64,000 nucleotides of DNA from a virus. The position numbers and the translations under genes are program-made. Position 1 is the stretch's first letter. Each line of letters opens with the position of its first letter. Below, piece by piece: positions 1 through 12,500 of this stretch. The stretch spans positions 1-64,000 of IMG/VR virus record IMGVR_UViG_3300032073_000022; one strand, written 5' to 3'. Under the pieces are notes generated by a model that saw only the letters and a list, made by a program, of their open reading frames with translations, did no database searches and was not told the DNA's origin.

Positions 1-727
1 CACTATAAAGCGGGTTGCCACCGGTGCTTCTGTTTTCAGTGTAGCTTTGCAGTATACCACCAAACGTGAAGTGAGCAAAACCACGCCACTTAGTTTCATG
101 GTTTAATAAAACGCTTTTGTCTATCCACTTTGCGACACCGGCAGCATTATTCTTTTCCATCAGGTAATAACCATCTGGACGCTGCGTGACGGGCAGAGGA
201 GCAAAAACAATTGGGAAAGGATCTGGTGGTATATTGAGTGTATCTATTTTTTTCTCTGGGGTGCTATAGATTTGATCAAAATCTTTTCTAAATGCCTGTT
301 CCACATCTGCATGGTTTTTCCCAAACTTAAAGAATACAGGTGCTCCAACGACCGGAGGTCTAAACTTGTCGTGAACACCATTGTGATACACATCGTCACC
401 TACACCAAAGGGTCGGCCATCGGACCTATTGTATTCATCGTTTACAAGCTCTACACCCATAGTAGAACTAGAATCTCCAAAACCAGCACTCACATTAAAA
501 GATCTAATTGACGCACCAAGAAAAGTTTGTTGCGGGTAGCCCTCGTTACCATTTTTAGTAACGGTTCCGTCTAGGTTGCCGGAAGTCCAACCGGCGACAG
601 ACAACGCACCCCTAAACCCCTGCGTTATATTGGGGTAACTAGGCCAAGATCCTTGTGGAAAACCGTTTTCTGGCACGTAGTATCCACTTGGGGGCACTAC
701 GGAATATTTATGAGTTTTATTCGCCAT
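1..727 (-). CDS. Partial tail-tip / baseplate hub-like protein (C-terminus off window)
   Basis: The frame stays open from an ATG at 727 to the window edge, giving 242 residues without a stop; the C-terminus lies outside. The start overlaps the end of the upstream gene by 11 bases. The protein begins MANKTHKYS and has a segment around residues 75-135 (SFNVSAGFGDSSS, then PVVGAPVFFKFGK). The last visible part reads FAHFTFGGILQSYTEN. A beta-rich start followed by a 'FxFGGILQS' segment recalls the hub proteins that come after the tape measure in tailed phages. That reading rests on remembered family style and position, not on a match. The CDS is certain; the function is a guess. Confidence 0.6.
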   Translation of the reverse strand, partial: MANKTHKYSVVPPSGYYVPENGFPQGSWPSYPNITQGFRGALSVAGWTSGNLDGTVTKNGNEGYPQQTFLGASIRSFNVSAGFGDSSSTMGVELVNDEYNRSDGRPFGVGDDVYHNGVHDKFRPPVVGAPVFFKFGKNHADVEQAFRKDFDQIYSTPEKKIDTLNIPPDPFPIVFAPLPVTQRPDGYYLMEKNNAAGVAKWIDKSVLLNHETKWRGFAHFTFGGILQSYTENRSTGGNPLYS

Positions 728-1565
728 TATCATCGTCCTTTTTTGCGTACCTGTCCCACAAAGCTGTGGTCGGAACTAAGTCGGCAACAAAATTTTGGTG
801 TACGACTATATCATTCTGACCCCTAATTTGCGGAATTGGCATTGGTCTAACATTCTCCTCGTCAAAAGGTAGGTGATGCACATATGGATTAAAGATTGAA
901 AAGTCATCTATTCCGGCTGCACCAGTGATCAACTTGCTTTGCACAGCGTTTGACGCATGACCATTTAGTCTCGGTTCGGCTGTGTTTACTTGCGAATCAC
1001 CAAACCTGTTTAGATTTGACAAAAATCCCTTAAAATTAAACAAGCCAGTTCCCGCTGACCCATTATAAGTACTGTACTCTGGATGTGTACTTGAATCAGT
1101 ATAACCAGTTTTATAATTATAGGCAGGGGGATAACTAATAAAAAGACCTGAAGGACCAAATAGCTTATCGCCAACGTTTCCGTATCTATAACTTTCGGGC
1201 GATGTATATCGCTTGTTAATACCCTTGCCTAAGAACCCATTGAGAGGCTTTCCTGCCTTATATTCTTCTACCAAAAACCCCTGATTAAAATCTCTGTCTT
1301 GTCTATAATCAAAAAAGTTTCCGGTAAACAATCCTTTACCCTGTTGTAGTAAAAGATATTTTTCCAAATAGTCGGTGTATCCAGTGCTGTGGCCAACCAC
1401 CACTTGGTCGGGACGAGTGTAAACGCCCGATATAGCAAGCAGGGGAAGTATTGAGCTTGGTTTTATAGAGTCATCGCCAACTACGACTTGTAGAGCATAA
1501 GGCTCCAAGCCAAATCTAGAGGGGTCTTGCGGACCCACAGCCGTATTCATCGTTGGTAAGTTCAT
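717..1565 (-). CDS. Uncharacterised tail-tip region protein (282 aa)
   Basis: I do not recognise a family. The protein is 282 residues, rich in Gly, Tyr, Asn and Phe, with no signal peptide or membrane segment. It contains several YNYKTGY / GTGLFNFKG type Gly-aromatic stretches, as in beta-rich virion proteins. It lies between two structural genes in a chain of close or overlapping genes (10-base gap upstream, 11-base overlap downstream), so it is probably made together with the tail-tip proteins. A role in the tail tip or baseplate is inferred from position only. Confidence 0.55.
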   Translation of the reverse strand: MNLPTMNTAVGPQDPSRFGLEPYALQVVVGDDSIKPSSILPLLAISGVYTRPDQVVVGHSTGYTDYLEKYLLLQQGKGLFTGNFFDYRQDRDFNQGFLVEEYKAGKPLNGFLGKGINKRYTSPESYRYGNVGDKLFGPSGLFISYPPAYNYKTGYTDSSTHPEYSTYNGSAGTGLFNFKGFLSNLNRFGDSQVNTAEPRLNGHASNAVQSKLITGAAGIDDFSIFNPYVHHLPFDEENVRPMPIPQIRGQNDIVVHQNFVADLVPTTALWDRYAKKDDDNGE

Positions 1566-1575
1566 CTCTGGGTCT

Positions 1576-3588
1576 CTATCTGTTTAGCTCATAAGTAAAA
1601 GAAAGATTAAAGGAATAGCTGCCGGTCTTTGGTTCCCAGCTTTCTGAAGGTGGACCAATGAAATACTTTCTGATTCCCGGCTCATTAGCGGGACTTAGGC
1701 TTTCTAAAAGGTGGGCCAACTCTGTTGCTGTCGGCTCGTTGACGCTAGGCTTCATCAGTAGAAGCGAAGGTCTTCCAGAGCCATAAGGTATTCTTGTATA
1801 GTCCATTATCAAATTAATTGATACATCTCTCTTGTACTCAGTTCTTCCCCCTATATACTGTAACACGGGTCCAGTTGCTCTACCTATTACCGGTATAGTT
1901 GCAAATACATCTCCGGGATAAGTATCGTTAACTTGGATTTGTTCACTAGCTACGTTTGATAGTATATTAGTCGGACGGTTATCAAATTCCAATGAATAAG
2001 TTACTTCTCCAGCATTTTTATTTGAACCTAACGAGATAGACAGTGGTTCAGAGTTTAAAGTTACCTGTGTTTGATTATTCGCCCTCTTGTATATTAAACT
2101 ACCAATACCAAATAGCTGATTATTAGAAATTTTATTGTAATAATTTAGTGCTGACTCATATTTTGTTTTGAATACAGTTGCGGGTTGAACCCCGCCAGTG
2201 ACAGTGTCTGGACCCTTTTCATAGCTCATTGCTGGATCGGCGTAGTTTCTTTTAGTATTATTCTTACCGCCATATGTAGTTGAATTTGGCTCTAACTTAG
2301 AAAGACCTTTAATATTACCATTTATACTAACTTTCATAAATGGCTGTCCTACAGAGCTTGAGATACTCATGTTGTAAGTTTCATAAGCATCTTGCCTAGC
2401 TAAAAGCCAAGTTTCAGTCACGCTGTAGCTTCCGGCGGTTTCGTCTATGTTTTCTGTTCTTACGTGATTATATCCGCCGTAATCCTCTAAAAGATCTACT
2501 GTCCCAGCACCAATCTTGCCGAAGAAATTAGGCAGGGGGTGAGCATTTGGATCTGCTAGTGTATCAGGATGACGACTGGAAAAATCATAAACTCCAGTTT
2601 GATTTGGATAACCCTGTCCCGTGCCAATGTTTTTGGCAAGCCTTGAATCACCGTGAGGCACAGCGGTATCCCTCATGCCTCCATCGTTATTGGCTTGTTC
2701 TGGCTCGTAAGTCAATCTAGCTTGCACAAACTTCTTGGCAGACTCCCAAGCTTTCAATCTGTCAACTGCATCTTTAGCTGTGTTTGGTGCGTAGTGATCT
2801 TTACCTGTTGCCGAAATATTATGTGTAATTCTATAGGCTATATCAATACTATCGTCGTTTAAGTTATATATTTCACCCTGAGATTCATCGACCTCCAGAG
2901 ACCAAGTTTCTGAAAATTCTTTTATGAAAGCATTGCCATAAATATCAAGAAAATCTTTGTCTAACTTTGAGAGTGGAATAAGGGCATCTTCAGTGTTAAA
3001 ATGTTGACCATCAATTGTTGACTGGTGACGCATAGCGTCGGTGTCGGCCTTGCTTTGCCCAGACTTACTGTATAACAAGTCCGCCTCTAGTTCAATAGTA
3101 TAATCGCAAGAAGTTACGTATTGACCTTCTGGAAAGTTGATGGATAACACTCTGGGGAACAAGACGATGGAAGCGTCGTTTTCTTTAACGTCTGTAATCT
3201 CCAGTCTTTGGCCGTGATTAGCAAACAGCTCCCTAAGAGATCTTTGCTTCATAAAGATGGCATGAGCTGATTGATCTACGGGGACGGCCTGTCCTTTTGG
3301 TTTTTTTCCAGCCTTGTGGCTTGTAGCACCATCAAATGTTAGGTATGGTCCAGTGCCCGTTGGGTTGAATGAGGGGTCTTTGAAATCATATCTAGTACCA
3401 TCTGGCTTTAGGGCGTACGGAGTACCCTCATCCGGCAAAATTTTACCGGTTAAAGTTATTTTATATGTTATACCAAGGATATCTCCAGCCGCCGTCTGGT
3501 TCATCTCGGACGAAATTGAAACCAGAGGAGTGGGCCGTAGAACGCACTCGTGAGCACTATTGTTTTTGTATCTTACGTTTATTGGCAT
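1576..3588 (-). CDS. Large uncharacterised tail-tip structural protein (670 aa)
   Basis: A 670-residue protein whose start codon shares one base with the stop of the giant gene before it (TAATG), a translational coupling arrangement. The N-terminus has LVSISSEMNQTAAGDILGI, and further beta-rich segments occur near residue 235 (DIAYRITHNISATGK) and at the end (SFNLSFTYELN). These alternating hydrophobic strands suggest repeated beta domains. No catalytic motif or membrane segment is visible. Following the tape measure and the giant propeller protein, it would be a distal tail or baseplate component; this is position-based inference. It could equally be a tail-side adaptor. Confidence 0.6.
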   Translation of the reverse strand: MPINVRYKNNSAHECVLRPTPLVSISSEMNQTAAGDILGITYKITLTGKILPDEGTPYALKPDGTRYDFKDPSFNPTGTGPYLTFDGATSHKAGKKPKGQAVPVDQSAHAIFMKQRSLRELFANHGQRLEITDVKENDASIVLFPRVLSINFPEGQYVTSCDYTIELEADLLYSKSGQSKADTDAMRHQSTIDGQHFNTEDALIPLSKLDKDFLDIYGNAFIKEFSETWSLEVDESQGEIYNLNDDSIDIAYRITHNISATGKDHYAPNTAKDAVDRLKAWESAKKFVQARLTYEPEQANNDGGMRDTAVPHGDSRLAKNIGTGQGYPNQTGVYDFSSRHPDTLADPNAHPLPNFFGKIGAGTVDLLEDYGGYNHVRTENIDETAGSYSVTETWLLARQDAYETYNMSISSSVGQPFMKVSINGNIKGLSKLEPNSTTYGGKNNTKRNYADPAMSYEKGPDTVTGGVQPATVFKTKYESALNYYNKISNNQLFGIGSLIYKRANNQTQVTLNSEPLSISLGSNKNAGEVTYSLEFDNRPTNILSNVASEQIQVNDTYPGDVFATIPVIGRATGPVLQYIGGRTEYKRDVSINLIMDYTRIPYGSGRPSLLLMKPSVNEPTATELAHLLESLSPANEPGIRKYFIGPPSESWEPKTGSYSFNLSFTYELNR

Positions 3589-6500
3589 TACCCACCTCTA
3601 ATATTCAGATCTAAATCATTCTTAGGAGGACCAGAGTTTATATTTAATTTGAATCCGCTGCTACTCAAAGGTTCTCCAGACGGATTAAAGCAAGTCAACC
3701 ACAACCCTGAAGGTTCACCGCTAGCAAGTCCTAATACACCTTGTATGTTCAAGTTGAACGGAACGAGATTTCCGCCACTTTCATTGAACTGTGTTATATT
3801 ACCAAAATCGTTAAGAAGTTGGTATCCTACCCCATTATTATACACATTTACAGCAGATGGACCCGGAATAAACAGGCTCATCCCAGAAGGACGATTATAA
3901 AGCTGTCTATTCAAGAAACCTTCATTAAACGGTGTATTATATCCACCCTCGAAGGAACCAGAGCCGTTGATCAGTTGTGGCCAAGCGTTGTCTAACGAGT
4001 TTGGTTTACCAAATATGTTGAGGTTCATGGAGTTAAATACGCCAGTTCCATCTATGGCGGTAGCTATCACCGATTCAACAAATGGTCTGTGTGCTATGAA
4101 TCCCTTCTCGGAGGGGTCATGTCCAGATACTTCAATATATATGCTTCCATGCTGATTGGCAAAAATTAATCCACTTACAGAAACCTGTTTTGGTTCACCC
4201 TGTGTAGGTTGGTAAACTCTAGTTTTTATTAGGTCTGCCTCTCCCTTGTCTCCAAACACAGTTACATCTATCCAGCCGCCTTCATTTGGTACCGTTGGAA
4301 GTTGTCTTCTCAACATCGCATCAAATGTGTACGATGCTCCAGCGGCTTCTAGACCGTTAACGGGGGTCGCGTCGTTAGAGCTTTGAGGGTGATCGCCGCT
4401 AGTAGCAAAGTCGTGGAAAGGAGCACCAGCCACAAGCGTATAATCGCTATCACCTCTCTTGGATCTATGGAGTGCGACAGACCATCCGAAGTGATCATTT
4501 TCACATCCGCTAACCAATTCAGCTATAAACTTGTTGGCTTTCGTTCTATCTTTGTAACCTTGAGGATAAAGCTTTTCTGCATGTACCCATTCTTTTGTTC
4601 TTAATCCCCAGTTTGTTAACTTATTTCTAAATGTGAATACGGCACCATTATTTAAAACCATGTCTCCACTAGCGTTAGCAAATTTGCCCCCTCTGACACC
4701 AGAAGAACCCAAATCATGAACTACATGGTGAGGTATTACAAATGCACCGTTAAACTCTTTACGTATAAATTCTCCACTATTGTAAATACTATGGTCGTGT
4801 AAAGATTCAAAATCGTGATTTGGTGCCCCAACAGCTATCATGTCTGCGTCAACAGATACAGAGTATCCGAACTGGTCTGGCTTCTTACCGTAATCAGAGA
4901 CGAATGTAGCGTTTAAGTTATGATCACCAAAGTTTGATAGGGTGGAAATTGATGGTTCAACCATTCCAACATTTATGCTGCTAGGTTTAATTTTCTGTTT
5001 CCACTGCCAAGGTAAAAATTCGCTAACAATATCTTTTCCACTTCCAGTTCTTTCAAAGTAGAAGGCGGCTCCAGCACCACCCTGTTGGCAAAGTTCTATG
5101 CCTGAGAAGTGTGGACTATTTGCTATCTTACCAAAGCCGTTTTGTATTTCGTGCCACTGTACTATTCCGCTTATTCCACTAGCGGCGGTTTCAGCTCTAA
5201 AGGCGTTAAATGGAGTACCTACAATTAACTTCTCGTTTGTTATATCCACTGAGAAGCCAAACAGGTCACCCGGACAACCGGAGTTATAATGTTCAAAATC
5301 AAGATAGTCGTGACCTGTAAGCTTCATAAGCTCAGGTATACCGCCCATATTATCTGCGTCTAACAAGAAATCCTTCTCTGTACCATCTATCTCATAAAGA
5401 CCTTGATTTAAGAAGTCACCGCTAAATCTTGGATATATACCCCATTCTGGAACGACATCTTCTCCAAACCTTTTTATTTCCTGTTCTATTTCTGATGGGA
5501 AAATCGGATCTGCTTGTCTTTCAAATCCGGGGTTAGCAGGATGATATGTATCTTCATTGTCATAATATTGATAGAGCTTATTGTTTACTCCGCCTAATTG
5601 ATATAGTGGGTGTATGGTATTTTGTATGCCTGAGATAGCATAGTACTTGGCGGCACTACCTCTTTCGGGGGCACGTAATTTCTGCACAAACCTAAACGCT
5701 CGACCTTCAGTATCTCTGCTTATACCTAATCCGCCACCACCTACTGGGCCACCAGCATTTCCACCGTCGCCTTCTCTAGATGCAGAAGATGGATAAAGAC
5801 TTCTGATGAAATCTTGGTTCTCACCCGTGGAATCAGATCTATATTGAGGGCACTGCCCTTGTATCATAGTGGAGTCAGTTATTAGAACGATTCTAGACCT
5901 AGAGTCTCCATTGACACCTTGTGAGAAGTGCTCAAACTCCTCGGCTGCTATGACTGGACCATCCTCTATTTCTGCTATGTCTCTTGGTGGGCAACACTCT
6001 TGGTTTTTAGGTGGAGGACAAGGAGGTGCAAACGGATTACAGTAAGGAGCACTAGGATGTTTGATTGGTCTAAACTCTCCCGGTATAACCCTTCTTTTTT
6101 CTGGTTCAAACCACTTTTCACAGTGAATAGTGAAAGGTGGATCACAAGGAACCTTTTTCTTTTCAATCTTGGTAGTGATCTCTGTTATTATTGGTAGAGG
6201 GCAACCAGAAACACTCATAATTCTTGGTGTGAGAGGTGGAAGACCTCGACCCTCTTCAATTTCTTTTTCGGGTACTAGGTGTGTATGTCCAACATCAAAA
6301 ACAATGGTGACAAAGTCTTTCTTGGCCACAAAGTCAAAGATCTTTTGTGCTCCAGATTTTCCGGTTTTTGTTATATTAAAGAAGCCTTCTTGTCCGGCTC
6401 CTTCTGGGTTATTTGGATCAAACGAAACCTCGTCAAATGTGCAATTAAACGGATGGTGGTCATTGTTGGTTTCAGAAACCCAGTTTACAAATAGTCTGTA

Positions 6501-9500
6501 GCCAGACCCCGGCAAGGTAGGAACAACTAACGCAGACTGTGCCTGTATTTTGTAGAAATCGGGAACGTGCACCCTTTCTTCAAAAATTGGATCGGCGTAA
6601 GATATAATTCTCTTAAAGTCACCACCACCAGAGACTGGTATGTAATCGGTATGTTCAAAGCCACCGCCCTGCTCTTCTCCAAAGAAATCATAACCATGAG
6701 GCCAAAGAGCTACTTTATCAACTTTTGTGTCAACAGGTTCGAGTAAATGAGGTTCATAGAATCCATATCCATTTCTACAACCCGTTGTGGGAATAGTCTC
6801 AGGATTTACTATTTGTATAGCTTCGTCAGCACCTTCTGGTCCAGAGGGTGGATAATCCTGCTCGTTTCCATTTTTAACAAATGTACTTTGTTGAATGAAA
6901 TACTCACCTAAAGATGGGACGTAAAGGGGTCTACTCTTTAGTTTTAGCTCGTTCATTATATAGTCAACGTTCTCAGCAATCTCTTGTGCGTGTGGAGCAT
7001 AGAGTGCTGAATAAGTTATGACTAATTTTTTCCTACCCCTAGATAAGAAGTTTCTTATTTTATTAAGCTGAAGATCATCTGGTTTGCCAAGTGGATTAGC
7101 AATCCATAATGTTGTGACCTCAGTTCCCGTAACCTTATCTGTATCGGGGAAATCTGCTGTTGGATCGGTCTCTACAAAATTCTCTTCCACTTCTATATTG
7201 TAGGCTTCAAACCTTTCTAACAATGCGTGTACTAGCTTATCCTCATCTAATGCTGAGTAAGCATCTTTGAATGAGGTTCTCTTTGTCCAGCCACCTAATT
7301 GTAAAATTTTACCGGTTGCTGAACAATCATCCTTGACCAAGTTTACATAGAAAAGAACGTTTTGATCGTCATTCTTAGAAGGTGTTTCTTCGTCACCAGT
7401 TATACCAAAGCTTCTCTCATTTTCACCTAGCACAGAAGCTATGACAACAACATCTGAATCAGTATCCTCTTGGAAATTACCGTCTTTATCGTAAAGAAGG
7501 AAAGATTCCTCAAGGGCTAAAATGCTATCATCCAACAGCTTGACTCTTGTGCGTACTTCTTTGCCACTATATAGCTCGCCACGCCCCTGCAAGAATGCGT
7601 CTCTTCCATTCTTAGGTTCTGGATCTATAAAGTTACCAAGGCTGAAGCTAGAATACTTACCAGACAACTCGGAATTAGCATCTTCTTCTGCCGAGAAGAA
7701 AACAAAATCCTCGTTTAAACTAGCAAACTTTTTAGTAATAACATTTCTTTCTGTTATTTTGTCTTTGAAGCAAGGTATTTTTTCACAATTCTCTCCGCTT
7801 CTTGCTGGAATTATTATCACTTCGTCTGGTAAAAACTCAGCCGCAGTTAATAAAGGAACAATATCTTCGTTAGGTCTATTTATAAAAGGCTTTGGACTTT
7901 CAGGGTAATTGTCACACGTTCTTGCTGGTACTCCACTGTTAGCAAAATGGAAAGGCCAGTTGCTCTTGTAAGGAACTTTTACCTTTCTGTCACCAACAGT
8001 TTTTATACAGGATGACTGCCACTCTGCTCTAAGATCTCCCATGTGTTTAAGTGGCAGGTTGCATACATCGCTATTAGCTTCATCACATGGTGAATGCTGT
8101 ATAAAATCTTCCAAGTCTATATCTGAAAGATCTATTCTGATATCACCTACGCCCTTAGCAAACATATTAGATCTGCTAATGCTGGTGTCTCTTCCGTATT
8201 CTGGCTTGTGAGCTTTTGTTACATTGTACCTATCATTAAATACACCTTCTGACGATACACAGTCTGGTAGAGATTCATACTGAGTAGCAGCAGGAGTAAT
8301 TCTCATGCGACAACCTAGTTTTTTCAATAGTCTATTGATAATTTTATTAGATTCTGAGTATAATCCATTCTCTTCGTATATAGGATCATTACCAACTAGA
8401 ACCAAGGTTCTATCACCAAGTGCTAACCAATCTTTTATGTTCTGTACTTGCTCGTCACTGTCTGCATCTACTTCAGGTGTTATAACAAACGCCAAGCCTA
8501 CATCCCTAGGAATCTCTATCTCTTCAAACTCAGTTCTTCTAAATGGTAGCTTGGAAGGTTTAAAGTACAAGCCCATTTGATCGTAGAAACCTTGTTCACG
8601 TTCTTTTTCGTGAATACTTCTATCTAGGTTTCCAAACCTTGTAAACTCTACAACGCCGCTGTGAGGGAATATCTTTCTAGACTCAAATATTCTGACAGCT
8701 CCAGCGTGAAGGTATGAAGCCCAAGTGTTTGCACCCTTGTACCAAACGTTGGTGTCCTCGAAAAGATTCATGGAGTCTGTGGGTGCTCCAAAGGCAACCG
8801 TGTTTCCATCGTCACTAGTACTGGTACTGTAACCTAGCCTTGTGGAACCCAAGAATGCTCCGGGTATGAAGGTCCACGTACCCGTTTCACGAACGTTGCG
8901 TTGACCGTAATTGAAGATAGGTTTATAAACTTCAATTTGATATTTTGTTCTTATTTCAAATCTTTGATCTGGGTTCAATTCGTGATAACTGACCCTTCTG
9001 GCTACATCCACGCCGGAGTCTGCCAGTATCATATTGAACTTCTCTACTCCCGAGCCTAAATATTGCAAGTAGTCGAGAACGTTTTTGAACATTCTATCGT
9101 TTTCTTTTTCGTCTCTTTCATAAATCTCACAGGATTGACCAACATAAGGTGAGCCTATTGAAATAATCTCAGCATTTTTACTTATGGATACGGCGTGCCC
9201 ATATCTGTCGTTGTACTTAGCACCTCGTCCAAATACGTTATCATCGCCTATTGGATCGTCACCAACATCGAATGTAGATCTATCTGCATATGATTTTATC
9301 TCTTGGATGCAGTTGAATACGCCGCTTTCTTTTTCAAAGATATAAACTCTACCACCAGAAGATGGAGGGATTTGGAATTCATAAGCATCTTCTTGTGCCC
9401 ATTTTTGACCAACGCCACTAGTGATGTATCTAAGAGCATCTTGTCTAATAAGATTACCAGAGTCCAGCGTTTTGTTTAATAGATCAATAGAGGTTTCGGC

Positions 9501-12500
9501 CCAGTCTTCCGATGCACCTAAGATTTTGTTGAAATAGCCAGACTCTTTGTTGTGAGGCGGACTAATTTCTGGATCAATAACACCGCTTGCGTAGGCGTAG
9601 TCATTATAGAAGTCGATAAAGTCATCTACAATATTGTTATTTGTGTTCTTATTATAGAATGCACCTAATCCGGCACTATTACTTTTCTCTCTGAAGATAC
9701 CCATGATTGGTGGTATACCGCTATGTGGCCCTTTGTAATAAGGGAACATAGATAAGAACTCTTCTTTTACACCGCTTGAAATACGATTATAGGTATGCTG
9801 TATGCCTTCAGCATCAGTTAATTTCTTATCGTCCATTCTAGATATGTATCTGTGACGGAAGAAGTCAGAATCATGATTAACAGGAGGTGTATCCTGACCA
9901 GTCCTAACCAGTTGGAATACAACCAATTTAATATCAAGCTCTGGTTGGAATTCGTAGTCTGTACCAGCAAACCAAGGTGCTGCAAAATATTTATATAATA
10001 TATCCCACTTTCTAGCTCTGGAGGATATCTTCTCTACTTTTTTCTTATTGTAGTTGAACGAGTCAGTAAATACAACCATAGATACCGGTAATCCGGATGT
10101 GGTTATGTCGCCAAACCCTCTTGTCCACTTAGCAAAAGGAGCACCGGCTACAACAACTTCTCTATCGCCGCTTGAGCATATATCTAAGGAATAACCTAGC
10201 TGACGACCTTCTTGACCTATATTCCATTTCTTACCCGATATCGACCACTGGTCATAAGTAATCAGATTTGCAACGGTTCTTTCTACGTAATCTTTTCTGT
10301 AGCCAGAGGGAAGCATGAGCTTATCTTCCATCTTCCAATCAGCCTTTGTTCCGGCTACATCTGGACCTCTTCTGTATAAGAATATTGCTCCAGCGTCGTC
10401 AATCTGAGATTCTTGCCCAGTAAAATAGTCGTTGAACGGAATCTGCAACTTAGGAGAGCTGATAGCCATGAGGTCATCCACAACAGAAACAGCTCTACCG
10501 TATTGATCTCCTAGATTTCTTCCTGAGACAGGCGTTGCGTCTCTTGCGTCAATGGGGTATGTAGAATCAACTAACGGATAATCACCGATGAGTTTTACAC
10601 CAGAGTAAACTAAACTCTTACCATCGCACCCATCGTTACAACAACCGCTATTGCCCCCAGCGTCAACAAAGTGTTCAGGACCACAATGGCCATACTCCCA
10701 ATCTTCAAACTCTCTTGGTACATCAATTGGGTTTGTATGTCCGGTTACTATGTTAAGGGTAGCTTGAAATGGTGACCCCGGAGTTAATCCAGTGTACCTT
10801 CTCATTCCGTAATAATTTCCGCTGTAACCAACAGTGTCACCAAATCCAGCAGCATTTTCATTGCTATAGGTAGCGGTTGCTCTAAATATACCACCCTCTT
10901 CACAAGTCTTAGGTCTCCAGATTGTATCGTGAGTTGCTATTGGTTCTTCAAATGCTTTATCAGGACTATTACCGGTGCAAGAGCCATATCCGAATAGATC
11001 AACAGCCCTTATTTCGTTACCAACAGGAACAGCAGCGTAAGCATTGTCAATCTCGCTTATCGGTGTACCATAATTATTATTATACCACATTATGTAGTCA
11101 GAACCAGTGCCGCCGTAGTTTGCGGTGAATAGGTTTAACCCAGTAATCGTACCGCCGTCTTCGGACGCCAACTCAGTACTTGCCTCTTTCTTGACATTTA
11201 ATATATGCAGAGGCATCGTAACGCTTATATTGTTTGGCGTATCTATGAAGAGAGTCATAGAAGAAGATGGGAATCTGTTTATAGGTGAACTAGTCCCCAA
11301 GATGTTAAGTGGGGCAATACCACTAGAAGATCCATCAATACCACCAGAATGACGACCGGCTATAAAGTTATTAAACGGAATAGCTCTTAATCCAGTTGTA
11401 CCGCTAGCCACGTTTCCTTCAGCCGCATAGACAAATAAGTCTAGGTAGCCTCCAGAAGGCAAATTAGTCTTGTCGCCATTTTCAATATATAAAGGAACTT
11501 TTACATTTTCATGACCAATAACTTTTGGAATGACAAGATTAAATTGATTACTATCGGGACTAATATTCCTTATTTCACCCTTGGTGTATAAGAACATACC
11601 CTTTGGATTCCAAGAGCTATCGGCTGTCGCGGTAGACTCAGAGAACAAGCTAAACTGTTCTTGTATACGATTTGCACCACTCAAGTTTAGGGGCATTACA
11701 CGGTCAGGCTGAGAGAGAGCACCGGAAGCAAAAAGGATTCCAGAGTTAAAGTGCTGTATCCCGCCACCGCTAAGTGCCACGGAGAGGTGCGTATTCAGCA
11801 CATTACCACCACTAGCAAATATATTTAAATTACCAAACTTGCTTTGTTTGTTTATATTTGCATGATCCATTCTAACGTGAGCACTATGTATATTAACTGT
11901 AGACTTGAATGGTGGGCCTGATGGGTAGACAATATCATATTGCAAGAACATGTCATCTACATCGTCTGAGAAATACCTTTCCCCAAAGTCCTTATATCTA
12001 GGCTCATTAGGAAATAATGCCCACTGCTCCGACTCATCAGTAAGTGAATCATAATCAAATTTACTGCTAAACTTGATCATACTGCTTGATGCGGGTATGT
12101 AGTGAATATCTCTATTTATCAATCCCCAGTTAGGTTCGTCAGTGCTCCATCTTGGCTCTTGACGTTTTGTGTAAAGGCTGACAATTAACTTAGGCCCATA
12201 GAAGCTTTCATACGTATGTCTATGCTCGTCGCATATCATTTTTGCTGTAGGTAAGCACTTGCCCCAAGATATAATGTTATCAGTTTCATGTTCTAATATT
12301 GTATCTACAACAAGGGCATCTTCTGTAAACTTATAATCTTGCGGAAGACTCTTGGTGATTCTTCTGTGAACAGAATGAAAATTACTTGGCGTATCTGACA
12401 AGTGGAATCTTAGGAAGTCGTTTTCTATTTGCGTGTGATATGCAACGCCGCTGTCTACATTTGTAGGCATAGCATAGCTTGCACGCTCTATATATCCAGA

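Noticed and set aside
3837-3845. An exact GTGTATAAT inside the giant 4194-residue gene
   Set aside because: It encodes Val-Tyr-Asn in frame near the C-terminus, and one chance hit of a nine-mer in 64 kb is expected. Kept as a caution against counting it as a promoter.
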